From NCBI GenBank assembly GCA_011503125.2, contig WWBZ02000012.1, positions 682,001 through 746,000 of the forward strand: a stretch of DNA of 64,000 nt, read 5' to 3'. The notes beneath the pieces were generated by a model. It was not told where the DNA came from. It worked only from the letters and a program-made list of their open reading frames with translations, and did not search any database. Below are positions 33,711 through 44,634 of this stretch, piece by piece (positions within the stretch are counted from its first letter, which is position 1; each line of letters starts with the position of its first letter). This DNA is from Botryosphaeria dothidea (taxonomy: Eukaryota; Ascomycota; Dothideomycetes; Botryosphaeriales; Botryosphaeriaceae). Position numbers and translations under genes: made by a program.

Positions 33711-34496
33711 TCACACCCTCCACGCAACCTTGTCCGCCCTGCGCCTGCGGGCCTTCCTGCATCCCCAGAGCACCGCCGCAATCATAGCCACGCCCATGAT
33801 GACTATGCCCATGCCAGAGAGAATCGACATAGCAACGATGTAGCCCTTCTGATCTGCTGCGCCCGTCAAGACGCGGAAGTAGTTCTCCGGGCAACTCTCA
33901 CGCCAGGAGCCCATGGGACCGCAGTGACCACCCATATAATCCGGAAGCTGGAAGCGATGGCCGCGTGCGATGATGGATCCGTCGGACTCCTCGATCGAAG
34001 AGCCGTCCTCGGCGATACCCCGCCTGTCGAGCTTGTCTGTGTCCAGGTTGTTCACAGCACCCTTAGCCTCCGGCGGGCTGCCTTCCTCTTCCAGGCCCTG
34101 GTGTTGTTCGAAGAATTCTGCCAGCACCATGGCGAGCTCGTCCAGGGAATCCGCCGCGTCTTGTGGGTCCACATGAGAATCCATGGCCAGAGATCGCTTT
34201 TTGTCACCACCATAGCCATTCTCCCATGGAAAAAACCATTTCGCCAAGTACTCCCATGATTTGAGGCCTGACCAGAAACCACTATTCTTATTCCTTTCAA
34301 AATCATGCGCAATAAACTTCGCGTCTGGCTCCTCTTTTGCCTCCATTAAGCCCCTGCGGTGGTGCTCGGTGGGGAAGAGGTAGGGATCATAATGGTTCCA
34401 CACCATCTGCAGGACCCGTTCTACCCAGCCCGCTGACCCAACGAGGATGGCATGGATTTTCCACAGTAATCGGGATGTCCAAATACTGACCGGCAT
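33711..34496 (-). CDS. Hypothetical single-pass membrane protein (261 aa)
   Basis: One open frame of 262 codons. The N-terminal third is aromatic and basic (WKIHAILVGSAGWVERVLQM). The middle is charged and probably disordered (DELAMVLAEFFEQHQGLEEE). A cysteine-bearing segment HCGPMGSWRESCPENYFRV precedes a clear transmembrane helix (about residues 222-247: YIVAMSILSGMGIVIMGVAM and following), ended by a basic CRKARRRRADK stop-transfer run. This suggests an N-out/C-in or tail-anchored-like topology. I do not recognise the family. The 5' end may be incomplete, since no signal peptide is seen and upstream exons cannot be excluded. Confidence 0.55.
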   Translation of the reverse strand: MPVSIWTSRLLWKIHAILVGSAGWVERVLQMVWNHYDPYLFPTEHHRRGLMEAKEEPDAKFIAHDFERNKNSGFWSGLKSWEYLAKWFFPWENGYGGDKKRSLAMDSHVDPQDAADSLDELAMVLAEFFEQHQGLEEEGSPPEAKGAVNNLDTDKLDRRGIAEDGSSIEESDGSIIARGHRFQLPDYMGGHCGPMGSWRESCPENYFRVLTGAADQKGYIVAMSILSGMGIVIMGVAMIAAVLWGCRKARRRRADKVAWRV

Positions 34497-36826
34497 GGTT
34501 AGTATCGACCCTGGAGGTCTTTAAGCTCCGCTTCGTAGAAATTCGTGGGAGTGATCTGCAGAAATAACGGGCCAGGCCTAGGGGTGTGGTGAAGGTTGAA
34601 GAGTGGATCAAGGAGGAGACGTGATGATCAGGCTGCGCGTGAGGCGGGTTGTTGAGCCTGAGGCCAAGCCCGAGCACGAGCTCGGGGGTAAGTCAGAAGT
34701 GAAGGAGGAGAGGGAGGAGGGGAAGTAAAATGAGTAACGCGGCTCCTACATATATACAGCTGCTGCTACAAGACTCGGCGTCTTGAGTGCTCTCATGACC
34801 ATCCCGAGGTTCAGTTGAGCATTGGCATCCAGACAAATCTTCAAAAAAGTCCGGGTGTCTATCGGCATTAGTCGAGAGTTCCGGTGAATCGCACATTCTG
34901 ACCCTGGCCTAGAATAGTAGCTATGGTCTGGTGCCATTAAACATACCAAACCTGTTCAAGAAGAAGAGCCAGAGCAACTGCCGCAAAGAATCAGATGTTT
35001 AGTAATATGTTTCAACAATGTCGATATGCCCAATGATATTGGATTGAGTGAAGACTTATCTCAAGCTGATCGTGACCCAATCCGAGCACCATATACAGCA
35101 AAAGCATCATTTTCCCGAGGCAATAACTGAAAACTAGCCTTCGCAGTCCCACTCCCTTTCCCAACCACCAACTCTCAACCCGCGTGCCTGAATTTTGCAA
35201 AATTCCAAGCCGTACCACATTCAAGACCCCACTTCGAAGCCAAGGGCCATCTATTGTTGTGGTAGTTGCGGGGGAGCACGCACCCACGATTCGCCGCCAC
35301 TAACGCGTTAGCTCATCCACCAGAACGCCATACCGCGCCCTCTTACATGGCAACCCAACACCCCAACACACCAGTCCGTGCATGACGAGGATGGTAAAAC
35401 AAAAAGGCTCAACCGCAAAAGCTAGCATGGATGAACCTGGGACATTAGAAACAAAGCCAATGGCAACACCGCAGATCGGAAGAGCAAAACCCTCCGGGAT
35501 TTTTCTAAGGTACGGCCCGCGCCACAAAAGGAAAAAAAAAACTTTAGCGTGAGGAACGTGTGGGAAGGAGTTACAGAGGGGTCCTGTAGCCGACGGTTAG
35601 CGCCGGACATGATATTCTTAACAAGAAGCCAAAGGTCTCATCAACACCTCTATGGAGAGTCAAAGCATTCGTCTGGACGGTTTTATCCAAAAAAAAAAAT
35701 GCAATACACTTGCGTCCGGACGAATACTTCTACTCCCATGAAGGTATGTTGTTTGAAGACCGTCGCCGTCCGCCGTCTGCTGTAGCATCCCTCTGCACAC
35801 TAGTGGAGAAAACAGGTCATCTGGCGTTTCACTGACCCATGTTTACGGGCAGGAACATAGGTGAGCGCGCGGGAAGGGAGAGAAAAAAAATATTCAAAAT
35901 AGCGACTCAACACTTTGCAAGGCATGAAGCGTCAATAGTAGCACAACGGTTGATTGGCGCAGGAAAAGGCAGAGATCGATTTTTGATCCGGTCTTTCTCA
36001 CCCGCATGACTCTCTTCCACTTCAGGAAAAGCCCCCTTGAGAAAGAAGAAGAAACCAACAAACTCCGGTCCCTGAGCGACGCAAAAATGTCGTCAACAAA
36101 CCAAAAAAGAATTCCTAAGTACCCAATTGCTCGAATGACAGACTGATATCTTCGTGGTCGTCATATCGTTAGAAGAGGAATAAGAAGGGGGAAACAAGAT
36201 AACCGCCGTGCCCATTCCGCTCCTTTTCGTTCGATGATGCTTCAATGCAGTGGTCGCTTGCGCTTTCAATCGAAAATAGAAAAGCCAAAAGACGAGATAA
36301 ACAAAGAAAACTGCAATTTACAAGCCGCCCAGAAAGCTCGTCGGTTGTCGTTGGTATCATAAAATGCTGTTGCCGTTCGCCAGCAGGCCCTTGGGCGACT
36401 TTCTTTCCCGGAGAGACAGATGCGAAGATCAATAAGAGAAAAATGAGACACTCGTTGCGCCGCCGGTATATCCCGGGAGAAGATGGGTGTAGGAGAGAAG
36501 ACGAATGAGAATCGTTAAACGTCGTCAAGAAATGTCGAGGTCGTCAGGAAAGCAAAAGCGGGTTGATCATCAAGAGTAGACCGAGTCTTGGACAGCCGTT
36601 GGTCGGGTCATGAAGAAGTCGTTGACAAAACAAAAACGGTACAGAAGTCGTTAAGTTCGAAATTCGTTCTCCTTTGGCCTTCTTTTCGGAGGTTGCGTAT
36701 TTTCGGGGGAGCTCCTCGCGGAGTCTTTTGTTTTCTTTTTTGTTACCCTCGATGCATCGATGGTGCGCACACGCAGATACACGTGCCTCCCGTGGAGATG
36801 ATCGACCATTCCTTTTTTTTTATTTT
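34497..36826. other. 2.3-kb region without a recognised gene
   Basis: AT-richer than its surroundings and holds several A or T runs (for example 35691-35700, 35883-35890 and 36816-36829). Probably 5' DNA of the membrane-protein gene and a long 3' flank of the dsRNA-binding-like gene. Open frames on both strands are short and unlike proteins I know. Confidence 0.5.
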
Positions 36827-37408
36827 TTAGCGCCAGCACGTCGAACATCGTTCGTACGTCCCGCGGCCGCAATAACAGCTGCCGGCCGAGCTTTTGCTGC
36901 TCCGCCTGCTCTCGGTCTCGAGGCCGTAGTCACTACTCCTCGGCGAGCTGCCCCCGCTCCCGCTATCATAGTCGTTGGACGATGACGAGTAGGTGCCGCG
37001 GCGGCCGGTGCCAATGGCAACGGGGAGGCCCTGAATGACTCCACCCTGACCCTGGCGCTGGCCGGGATACATACCGTCGTTGACGGAGAAGTTGCGGCAG
37101 ATCATGTAGGCGCGTGTGGCTGCAGCGTTGCGGGCGAGCTCGTCCGATTCGTACTCGGCGTCGGTCGTGTACTCGCGGTTGTTGACGCGGACGGTGCAGG
37201 TATAGCCATGCCGGGTGCGATAACACTCATACAGCGGGTCGGGCCAGTGTCGGCGTTGGCAGAGGCCTGGTCAGGGTTGGGCGGTTAGACAATTGGGCGG
37301 CGTGAGTGGGCAATGGCAGATTGGGCAGGTCGGCGGATCAAAAAGAAAACACGTGGGCGCGATTGGCAGTCTTTTAAGCTTACCGGTCAGGTACATGATG
37401 TAGAACAT
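36827..37408 (-). CDS. Small dsRNA-binding-domain-like protein with Cys-rich tail
   Basis: Two exons, 37408-37384 and 37266-36827, joined over a 117-nt intron; exactly 155 codons (154 residues). The start is inferred from the splice phase: MFYIMYLTG joins to LCQRRHWPDPLYECYRTR. The core LYECYRTRHGYTCTVRVNNR followed by EYTTDAEYESDELARNAAAT looks like the beta-beta-beta-alpha pattern of a dsRBD. The match includes the alanine-rich final helix (ELARNAAATRAYMICR). Small single-dsRBD proteins occur in many Pezizomycotina without assigned function. The tail is Ser/Gly-rich and ends in CYCGRGTYERCSTCWR, whose CXC and CXXC pairs could bind metal. The dsRBD reading is from fold pattern only. Confidence 0.6.
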
Positions 37409-39366
37409 GGTTCCAGAAGGCCAATGGAGGGGCGGTTGGTGCAGCAGAGATGTCCCGACTCGTCAATGGCAGCAGAGGGCGGGTCCGGTGTGGCGCCGTT
37501 GGCACGCTCTTGTGGCTCTCGTGGTACAGCAGCGGACGGGCGTGGGGCAACTCGTCAATTGGGGCAGCTCTGGAGAGCAAAACACCGGCAAGGGAGAGGG
37601 AGGCAGTAGGGAGACGGGCTAGACAGGAAGGCTCTCTTCCAACGAGAGGCGGGACACAGTGAGATTTATTGCAGGAGGCGGGATGCAGCGGGCATGCGAG
37701 GATATGCACTGCCCAGGAGCAGCTCGCGGGAGGGCAGGAGGCTCGGGCATTGATGGTAGGCTGCAGGCATTGCTGAGGCTCTGTGGGCAATGGCCGACCC
37801 ATATTTGATGTGTTGGCGCGCGTTTTCGCCAGTAGAGCGGAAAGGGTAAGCTGTTTTGATAGAGGGCCTCGGGCTGGGGTTTCGCCACCGAGCTGCATGC
37901 GTAGCGTGATTCGCGAGGTACGCTCCGGCGTGGATCGGCCTGGTGTGCTTAAGCTCGCGGAGCGGTGGTTTAGGGTTGCGGAGAGGCCACTAATGCAGTG
38001 CCCAAGAGCTGGCCGCTGCACTGAAGAAGCGCGGGCGCCGTTGATGGCAATCAGGTGTTTGTCGTGGCTTGTCGCGGCCATCAGCGTCGCACGGGGGCGC
38101 CAGGGATGGGCGGCGTGTCGGTTTGACAAGCAGGCGTCGGGTTGGTGGTACCGCTCTCTCGAGCCTTGCCCCCCGGCCGGCCGTGCTTCATGCAGAGTGA
38201 GTTGGCAGGCGCTTGAGGACGTCGAGGTGGAACTATATGCGCCCGCGACCGCAACGGGCGAAGGCCAACGGCCCAGCCATGAATCGAGCCGTTGCAGAAT
38301 CGGCAGGATGTGCGCCGCCTGGGATCGCGACAGAGGCGCGAGCCCGTGAGCCCGTGGCCAGCGGCGAGCGCCCGGCGGAGCGCGCGAGGGGAGCGCGAGC
38401 ATGTGCGACCCCAGCACGCTGCGAGATCGATGCTCCCGCGCCCTCCGTCGCCCGGTGGCGTTCGGTGCTGGCCGGCCTGCTGCTCGCGCCTGCCGTGCTG
38501 CTTGGTCTGTGTCGGCCGGGCTAAATTGAGGGACATTGCGGCCTGCATGCGCCAGACAGGAGGGTGCATGGCATGGCGTTGAGGTGCAGTGCGTGCAGCG
38601 CGGGCCTCAATCGCCGGGTAGGAAGCGGGAAAGGCAGCTTCATCAGCGATCCAGTGCAGCCGAGCGCGGGGTCCCTTTCTGATCCTCCTCCCAGCATCGA
38701 GACGCGCGCGCTGTCCGGTGCCGGGCCTGGGCAGACGCAGGCGCCGGGGCTAGCAGCGCCGCGGCAGAGCTCTCAGCGCTCACGGCGCGAGAGGGGTTCC
38801 CGTGCGCGGTACCTGGATGTTGTGTCTTCGCTGACTCGTCCAGCCCGCGCGCAACGTCGCAAAAGGCGGTGAGGCGCGCGTAGCTGAGATATCAGGCTCC
38901 GTGGGCCTTTTCGCGGCCGCGCGGGTAGCGACAGAATATCCTCTCGCATGGCCCGGTGACGCAGCGCCGCCGACACAGACGACACAGCTCGTTTGGACCT
39001 GTACGCGCGGGCGATGGTGTCAGCAGCAAGTTCGCCATGACGTTCAGCGTGCCGCACAAGGCTGAACGCTACCCCAAACTCCGAGCTGTGCGGCGGGGTT
39101 CCGCGGTGCGACCAACCACCGCTGTCCGAGGTGCGCGACGCCCAGCGACTTCCGCGCCCTCTCAGCATCAGCATCAGCATCAGCGCCGCCGTGAGGGCAA
39201 TTGAAAGGCCCGCTGCTCGCCCACTTCCAACAACCAACCCAGCGTCCGCGTCGCTCCTGCCGTGCTTCAGAAGCCGCCGTGTCACCAGCTGCGCAGCTCC
39301 AACACAGCTCCCAATTCCAAACCCGCGCCGACTTCCCGCTCCGCCCCCCACCTGCGTTACACGAAC
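37409..39366. other. 2-kb GC-rich divergent intergenic region
   Basis: Separates the dsRBD-like gene (minus) from the Dabb gene (plus). Very GC-rich, so long frames open on both strands by chance (for example 37380-38417 minus), but none resembles a protein family. Contains the CAGCAT repeat listed below. Confidence 0.5.
39163..39184. repeat. CAGCAT hexamer repeat
   Basis: Three and two-thirds exact copies of CAGCAT about 180 bp upstream of the Dabb gene start. Confidence 0.85.
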
Positions 39367-40037
39367 ATGGCGAAGACCATCAACCGCATTACCCTGTTCA
39401 AGGTCCCGAACCAAGATGACATTCCCGCAATCTTGGAAAAGTACACGACGCTCACCACCGACGCAACAAAGGTATGACCGTCTCCCAGCTCTTCGGACAC
39501 TGTCTTTCCCAGCCCGCTGGAAATAAGAGCCTTCCGGCCCCGGCAGCGGTGCCAGCCGCTGCCGCAAGCCGCAATTCTTCCCAATATCCACCCTCAAACA
39601 CGCCTTCCGTGAGCCCTACAAGGACAATCGCTGTGCCCGTGGTTTCGCTCAGCTCCACAACAACTACAATACACGTCACTCCACATCCGTCCCAGCTTCC
39701 ATTGACCACTTCCAATACGTCCGATCCCCACGTCGCTGCCTCCCTTCCAATTTCCGCTGCTTCGTTTTCTCTTCTGAATCGCCGCTTGCTCACCCATGCG
39801 GTCTCTCTGCAATGCGCACAGGACTCGAAGCCCTACATCGTCTCGGCGAAGGCGAATACCGTGATTCCCGACCCCGCGGGGCGCAACCAAGGCTTTACCA
39901 TCGCCGCCAACACCGTTTTTGCCTCGCTCGATGACATGAAGTACTACGATGAGGACTGCGAGGCCCACAAGGCCATCAAGGCGTTCCTGAAACCCAAGAT
40001 CCAGGGCGCCATGACCGTGTACCACGAAGCCGATTAA
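39367..40037 (+). CDS. Dabb (stress-responsive A/B barrel) domain protein
   Basis: Two exons, 39367-39471 and 39822-40037, sum to exactly 107 codons (106 residues). The protein starts MAKTINRITLFKVPNQDDIP and continues across the splice as TTLTTDATKDSKPYIVSAKA. It has the ferredoxin-like dimeric barrel length and the family pattern NQGFTIAANTVFASLDDMKY followed by YDEDCEAHKAIKAFLKPKIQ. Dabb proteins are small dimeric alpha+beta barrels; in fungi many are stress-linked and of unknown activity, while plant relatives include polyketide cyclases. The 350-nt intron is unusually long for this window and has an open frame in phase with exon 2, so a longer alternative N-terminus is possible. Confidence 0.88.
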
Positions 40038-40605
40038 GGGTGTGGTTACTGCCGAGTTCTTGGATCAGCAAACTTCCCGGAGTTGATTCTGGACGAGCCT
40101 TGCACGCGAACATGGGATACACGACGGGTCTGTGAGACCGGTGCTCGAAGGCGAATGAGTTGTCAAACAAGAGGCAAAGAAAAGAAACAAAGGGTCTGGA
40201 TCGGAAACAAGCTATTGCCACTACGTATTTAGTGGGACAGGGCCGATTTGCGGCTCGCCCGTCGAATAACAATGTCATTCTGATCTACGCCACCTGATTC
40301 TTTGCAGCCGCGGATGATCATTTTGCTTTCTCGCCTATCTCCCGAATGTATGCATTACATACATGTTTCCCGTGTGCATGCTCCGCCCAGTAGCACAACG
40401 CGAACGGCCACCCAAACTACACCCACCCCTCCCTTAGTCTGCTAACTTCGACCGGAACCCTTGCCGCAAAACTTGGCCAATCATGCATCTGCACCGTCGA
40501 TCCTCCCTCCTCCAGTCAAACAAGCCACACCAAACTCCACATGTGACCATTCAACCTCTCTCCCTCATCCGAGACTCTCTCAGACAGCCCCTAGTCTCCT
40601 TCCCT
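40038..40605. other. Convergent spacer, no gene seen
   Basis: 568 bp holding the 3' flanks of the Dabb gene and the farnesyltransferase beta gene. Confidence 0.6.
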
Positions 40606-40912
40606 TCAGAACCCCACCTTGTCCTCGAACCACCTCCTCGCCTCCTCGGCCTTGCCCCACGGCAGGACGTACACCGGATTGATCTTGCCCACCCGGTCCT
40701 CCTCGTCCCAGACGCGGCCTTCTTCGTCCGCATCCTCGGCGGTCCAGTTGAAGCCGGCGTTGAGCGGCGGCGAGAAAGAGTGCGGCGAGGCGGTCGGCGG
40801 GACGAAGCGGTAGCGGTACTGGCCCGCGCTGAGGCCGGAGAGGTTGTAGCAGCTGTGGTAGCCGTCGACGGGCCTGTTTCGAGTGGGGGAGCATGTCAGC
40901 GCCTTGCGTGGT

Positions 40913-40951
<39 letters not shown>

Positions 40952-42774
40952 AGATGGGGAGGGGTTGGACCGTGGGACAGTGGCCGGTCCCATTGGCCAT
41001 GCCAATCGTGCAGTCCTGTAGAGGCCATCCACGACATTCCTAGCATTCTCGTCGCGGGACGCGAGGGAGAGAAAAGAAAAAGATACTCACTTCCCCGGTT
41101 TATCCCTCAGCCCGCCGCTCTTCCCTTGGCACGCGCACAGGATATACCGCACCATGCCCTCCCTGCTCCACAAGCCCTTCTGCAGCCCGCGGTCGCCCGT
41201 GCCCGGCACCGGCAGCGCGGCCTCGACCAGCGCCCAGCAGCCGCCGACCCAGTGGTTGTAGCAGCCGTCGACCAGCTTGTTGGCGCGCCCGGCGAAGCCG
41301 CCCTCGGGCGCCTGCTGCCGCGACGACAGCCAGTGGGTCAGCGCGGGCAGGTCGAGGTGGCGGTTCAGCGTGTCGAAGGGCGCGCCTAGGATGCACAGGC
41401 AGGCCAGCCCGCAGAAGGCGTAGGCGCCGTGGGCTTCGTTGGTGGGGGCGCCGCCGAGGCCGCCTTCGAAGGTTTGGCCTGGGGCGCGTGTCAGGATTTG
41501 TCGGGGTGTGTTTGTGGGTGGGGGGCTTACAGCTTGATATCCACTCGGGAAGCTTGTCGATGAAGGTCGTGAGGCCCTGGGCACGGGCGGGCGCGTCCGG
41601 GGGCAGGTCGACGGGGAGGTTGAGGAGAGATATGATGACCATGGCGCAGTAGGCGCCGCTGGACAGAGATAATCAGCTATGTGGCCTTTGAAGGGTAGAG
41701 GATTTCATGTGGCTAGAGCTTACCGGATATCCTCCTCTCCGCCGGCGGTGACTGTGAAGCCACCATCTGCCTGCTTCATGCGGCCCAGGAAATGCCACCT
41801 AAAGTTGTAGGTCAGTGTGGAATTCATCATGGTGATAATTGGGTACAGACATAGCTTTGCGGTCCGTCAGGTCGTAGGCCTCTTCTCCGCCGAGGATAAC
41901 CAGAGCGATTACGGTGGCGTATGAAGTAATGACGTGAGGTGACTGACCATGTCCTCCTCCGTAGCCTCCTGTGGGACTTTGTAGGGGTCGGTACATCTCG
42001 ACAGCACTGCAGAAGAAGTGAGATTGATGTCCTTTTGCATAGTAATGCTATAACGCTGCAAAGTCAAACTTCAGCGTATCAAATTCCGCCGGATCATGTC
42101 TACGGGGGGTAGGAAAAGAATCGGGTTTTGTTGAGAAAGACTCTTAGAAAAGCAATATAGCTTCAAACGAAATTTAGACTGTGAGAAAAATAGAAAGGAA
42201 GAAGCGCCAGTGACTGCTGGTTGACCCAGATTCCGCATCAAAAATTTTCATTGCAAACTTACCCTTCACGGAATTCCGAAGTGTCCTGTCCCAATACGCT
42301 AATAGCAAACAAGCTCCAGTACGGAATCCATGGACGACTAGCATCCATGGCAACGAATGGAGCTGGATAGTCGCTCAAGCCATCTACAGCGTACGCCAGA
42401 TGATGTTCGCGGAGCAGATGCGGGACTCCATGAGAGTTGAGCTTGAGCTTGAACGGATTTTCATTGTGAAAAGGCAAGATCTTTTCTACGGTCTCGCGTT
42501 GGTCTTCTGAAGTCTTCGTCTTAAGGGGGTCGACCAGCGGCGGAAGAGAGGTGAATAACGGGGGAACCGTTTGCTCGATGGAGAGGTCGACCAAGTCCGG
42601 GACGACCTCGCCTTTGGGAGATTCTTCGTCCATGTCTTCGAACTCGTCGTCCGTCGTGATCTCCTCGAGTCGCGAGGACCCGGACAGCAGCTCGTCCAGA
42701 CGGTCTGACGGTGACGGCTGGGCGGGGGTTGACGACTGGGGCTGCTCGGACGTGGCCTTCTGCGACTGTGACAT
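40606..42774 (-). CDS. RAM1: Protein farnesyltransferase beta subunit (RAM1), with an apparent +1 frameshift
   Basis: Adds farnesyl to CaaX proteins such as Ras and a-factor, as a heterodimer with the alpha subunit. Six exons: 42774-42263, 42006-41851, 41799-41724, 41658-41531, 41478-41091 and 40873-40606. Zinc ligands are present: D and C in NKLVDGCYNHWVGGCWALVE and H in DGYHSCYNLSGLSAGQ. Repeats typical of the alpha-alpha barrel are visible (GGYGGGHGQSPHVITSYATV, EGGLGGAPTNEAHGAYAFCG, EGGFAGRANK). Exon 3 reads WHFLGRMKQADGG and then must shift one base to reach FTVTAGGEEDIRGAYCAMV; the extra base lies in GGTGGGC near 41757-41764, and without it the exons sum to 509 codons. The start could lie further upstream in the same frame. 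Intron 5 (217 nt) holds a GA repeat. Confidence 0.92.
40916..40948. repeat. GA dinucleotide microsatellite in intron 5 of RAM1
   Basis: About 16 GA units; on the gene strand this is a (CT)n pyrimidine tract roughly 40 nt before the 3' splice site. Confidence 0.9.
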
Positions 42775-44634
42775 GGTGGAGGATTTGAAAAGCACGCGGC
42801 GTTTCCGCATCGAATGCAAGACAAAGAGGGTCCAGGGTTTTTCTTTAGAGGCACTTTCTGAAAGCATGCAACCGCGGGGCTGTTGGCAGGCTTTAGGTAT
42901 TGTCACGAGCGCATTGACAGCTTCTCCGCCAATCGCTTTCGGCCAACGAGGGGCACGCAAACCGGGCACAACAAAGTCCTCGAGCAGCGACACGTTCGAG
43001 GCGGACGGGCTGGTTGTGTACGGGGTTGTTTACATTTTCGCAAGAGCGTCGGGGAGCAATGATCTCACCGCGGGGCATCGTCGGCCTGAGTGCGCGGAGT
43101 TGGGCCGCCCTTCCTCCAACCTTCACACCATCAACACCATGAGTCTCCACTCAAGGACAAAGACTTCCGCTGCTCGCAGATCTGCCTACTAGCCGACACC
43201 ACTCAGAAGCCTCCCAATGTATCCTACGCGAACTCCCGCCAGCACACTCGCGATGCAGCTCTTCGACATTTGAAACACCTCGGCGGCAACATCCCTCTCC
43301 AGACCTTCATGCCGCTCGCACCGCATCATCAAGCCTGCTTCCGCACATCGCGATCAATCCTTCATTGCGGCACGCTTCTTTCGTCCATTGGCATCGTCGT
43401 TGCTGCCCCCGCGCTGTCGCGCGCTCTTTCGCATCCAGCATTTCGCACATGTCCAATGAATGCCTCGGCGGTCCCCTTGTCGCGCATCCGCCGTCTTCAT
43501 GCCGGACAGCTGCCTGCATCTATACCAATGGCTGTGGAGCGATTCCAGGGGATGTGTGATAATGATAGGCAGGGAGCAAGCATCGCAGCGACTTGCGTCG
43601 GCGACGTGGTGACCTGAAAGGCCATGGTGGCCTTGCTACCTGGCAACAGCCACACGGATAGCATGAATCTTGGCTTGCCTCCACGATCATGCGTGCTCGA
43701 GTTGTCGATAACGCCATGCACGTCGCCGACGCGACCCTAGATACGTCAGCGCCCTCGCGCTGATCTTACGTGCGATGGGCTGGCGGTTTCAGCTTCTCCC
43801 GAAGAACCGCAGATGCGCGGCTGAATGATTTCCTTCGAACTTCTACGTGCCTGTATACACAATGCTATTAAGTCTTACAAGGTAGGGTCTGCATTCCTCG
43901 CTCCTCGCTGCGTAGCTAGGTGCCTGTTCGGAAATTTGGGGGGGGGCCGTCCCTCGCGTATCACGGCATTACGGGAAGCAGACCAATACATGGTTGTGTT
44001 GGTTCAGCTTCAAGGAACAGTCTGTTGCTGCAGCCAACTTGCATGGCCTATTATTGTGCAGGACGGCATGACCGGATCTCAGGTACGTGAGGTAGCATCT
44101 CTCTCGCTGAGATAAGCCTCTGCATACGAGAGCCCATATTCGGCTCCCAGGATTTTTTAGCGTCTGACGAAAGGCCCAGCCGCGTCAGAAGCCCTACGTA
44201 GTGATACCTGAAAACTTTATCAAGATCTTCGATAAGGATTAAGGTTCACATTCTCTGATCATGTGCAAAGTAAGATATTACATGTTCTTAGGTTCAGTAG
44301 TGGCAAATTTATTGATCCACTCACGTTTCCATCCTCTTCCAAGTGTCATCATCTATCGTAGGACTGTGATCAGCATCAACAGTGGTACACTTGCCACCTC
44401 GATCTGGTTGGCTGTGATGAGGTCAGAGCTGCCACCTGCCCGGATTGGGCATCTCTGGTGCAGCCGATCTCGGCTTTAGATCAGTCATCCCTCTACCCCA
44501 CCTTTGAACCCCATATAATGCCTGTCTTTGTCTTTGGGGTTGGTCCAAGCCTTTCAGTAGCCAAATTCAGTATCAAACATCGTTTCTTAGCCTTCGATCT
44601 TGGAGTGCAGTCAATTGGACCCCTTCGTAAAAGA
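42775..44634. other. 1.9-kb divergent intergenic region
   Basis: Lies between the RAM1 start (minus) and the MCT-like transporter start (plus). A 175-codon frame at 43090-43617 (+) has irregular codon use and no domain resemblance, so it is not called. A run of nine G occurs near 43939-43947. Confidence 0.5.

Noticed and set aside
37380..38417. Minus-strand frame of 345 codons
   Set aside because: Runs into exon 1 of the dsRBD-like gene in the wrong frame, with no domain and irregular codon use.
43090..43617. 175-codon frame between RAM1 and the MCT-like gene
   Set aside because: Low-quality composition and no homologue pattern; possibly part of a leader or spacer.
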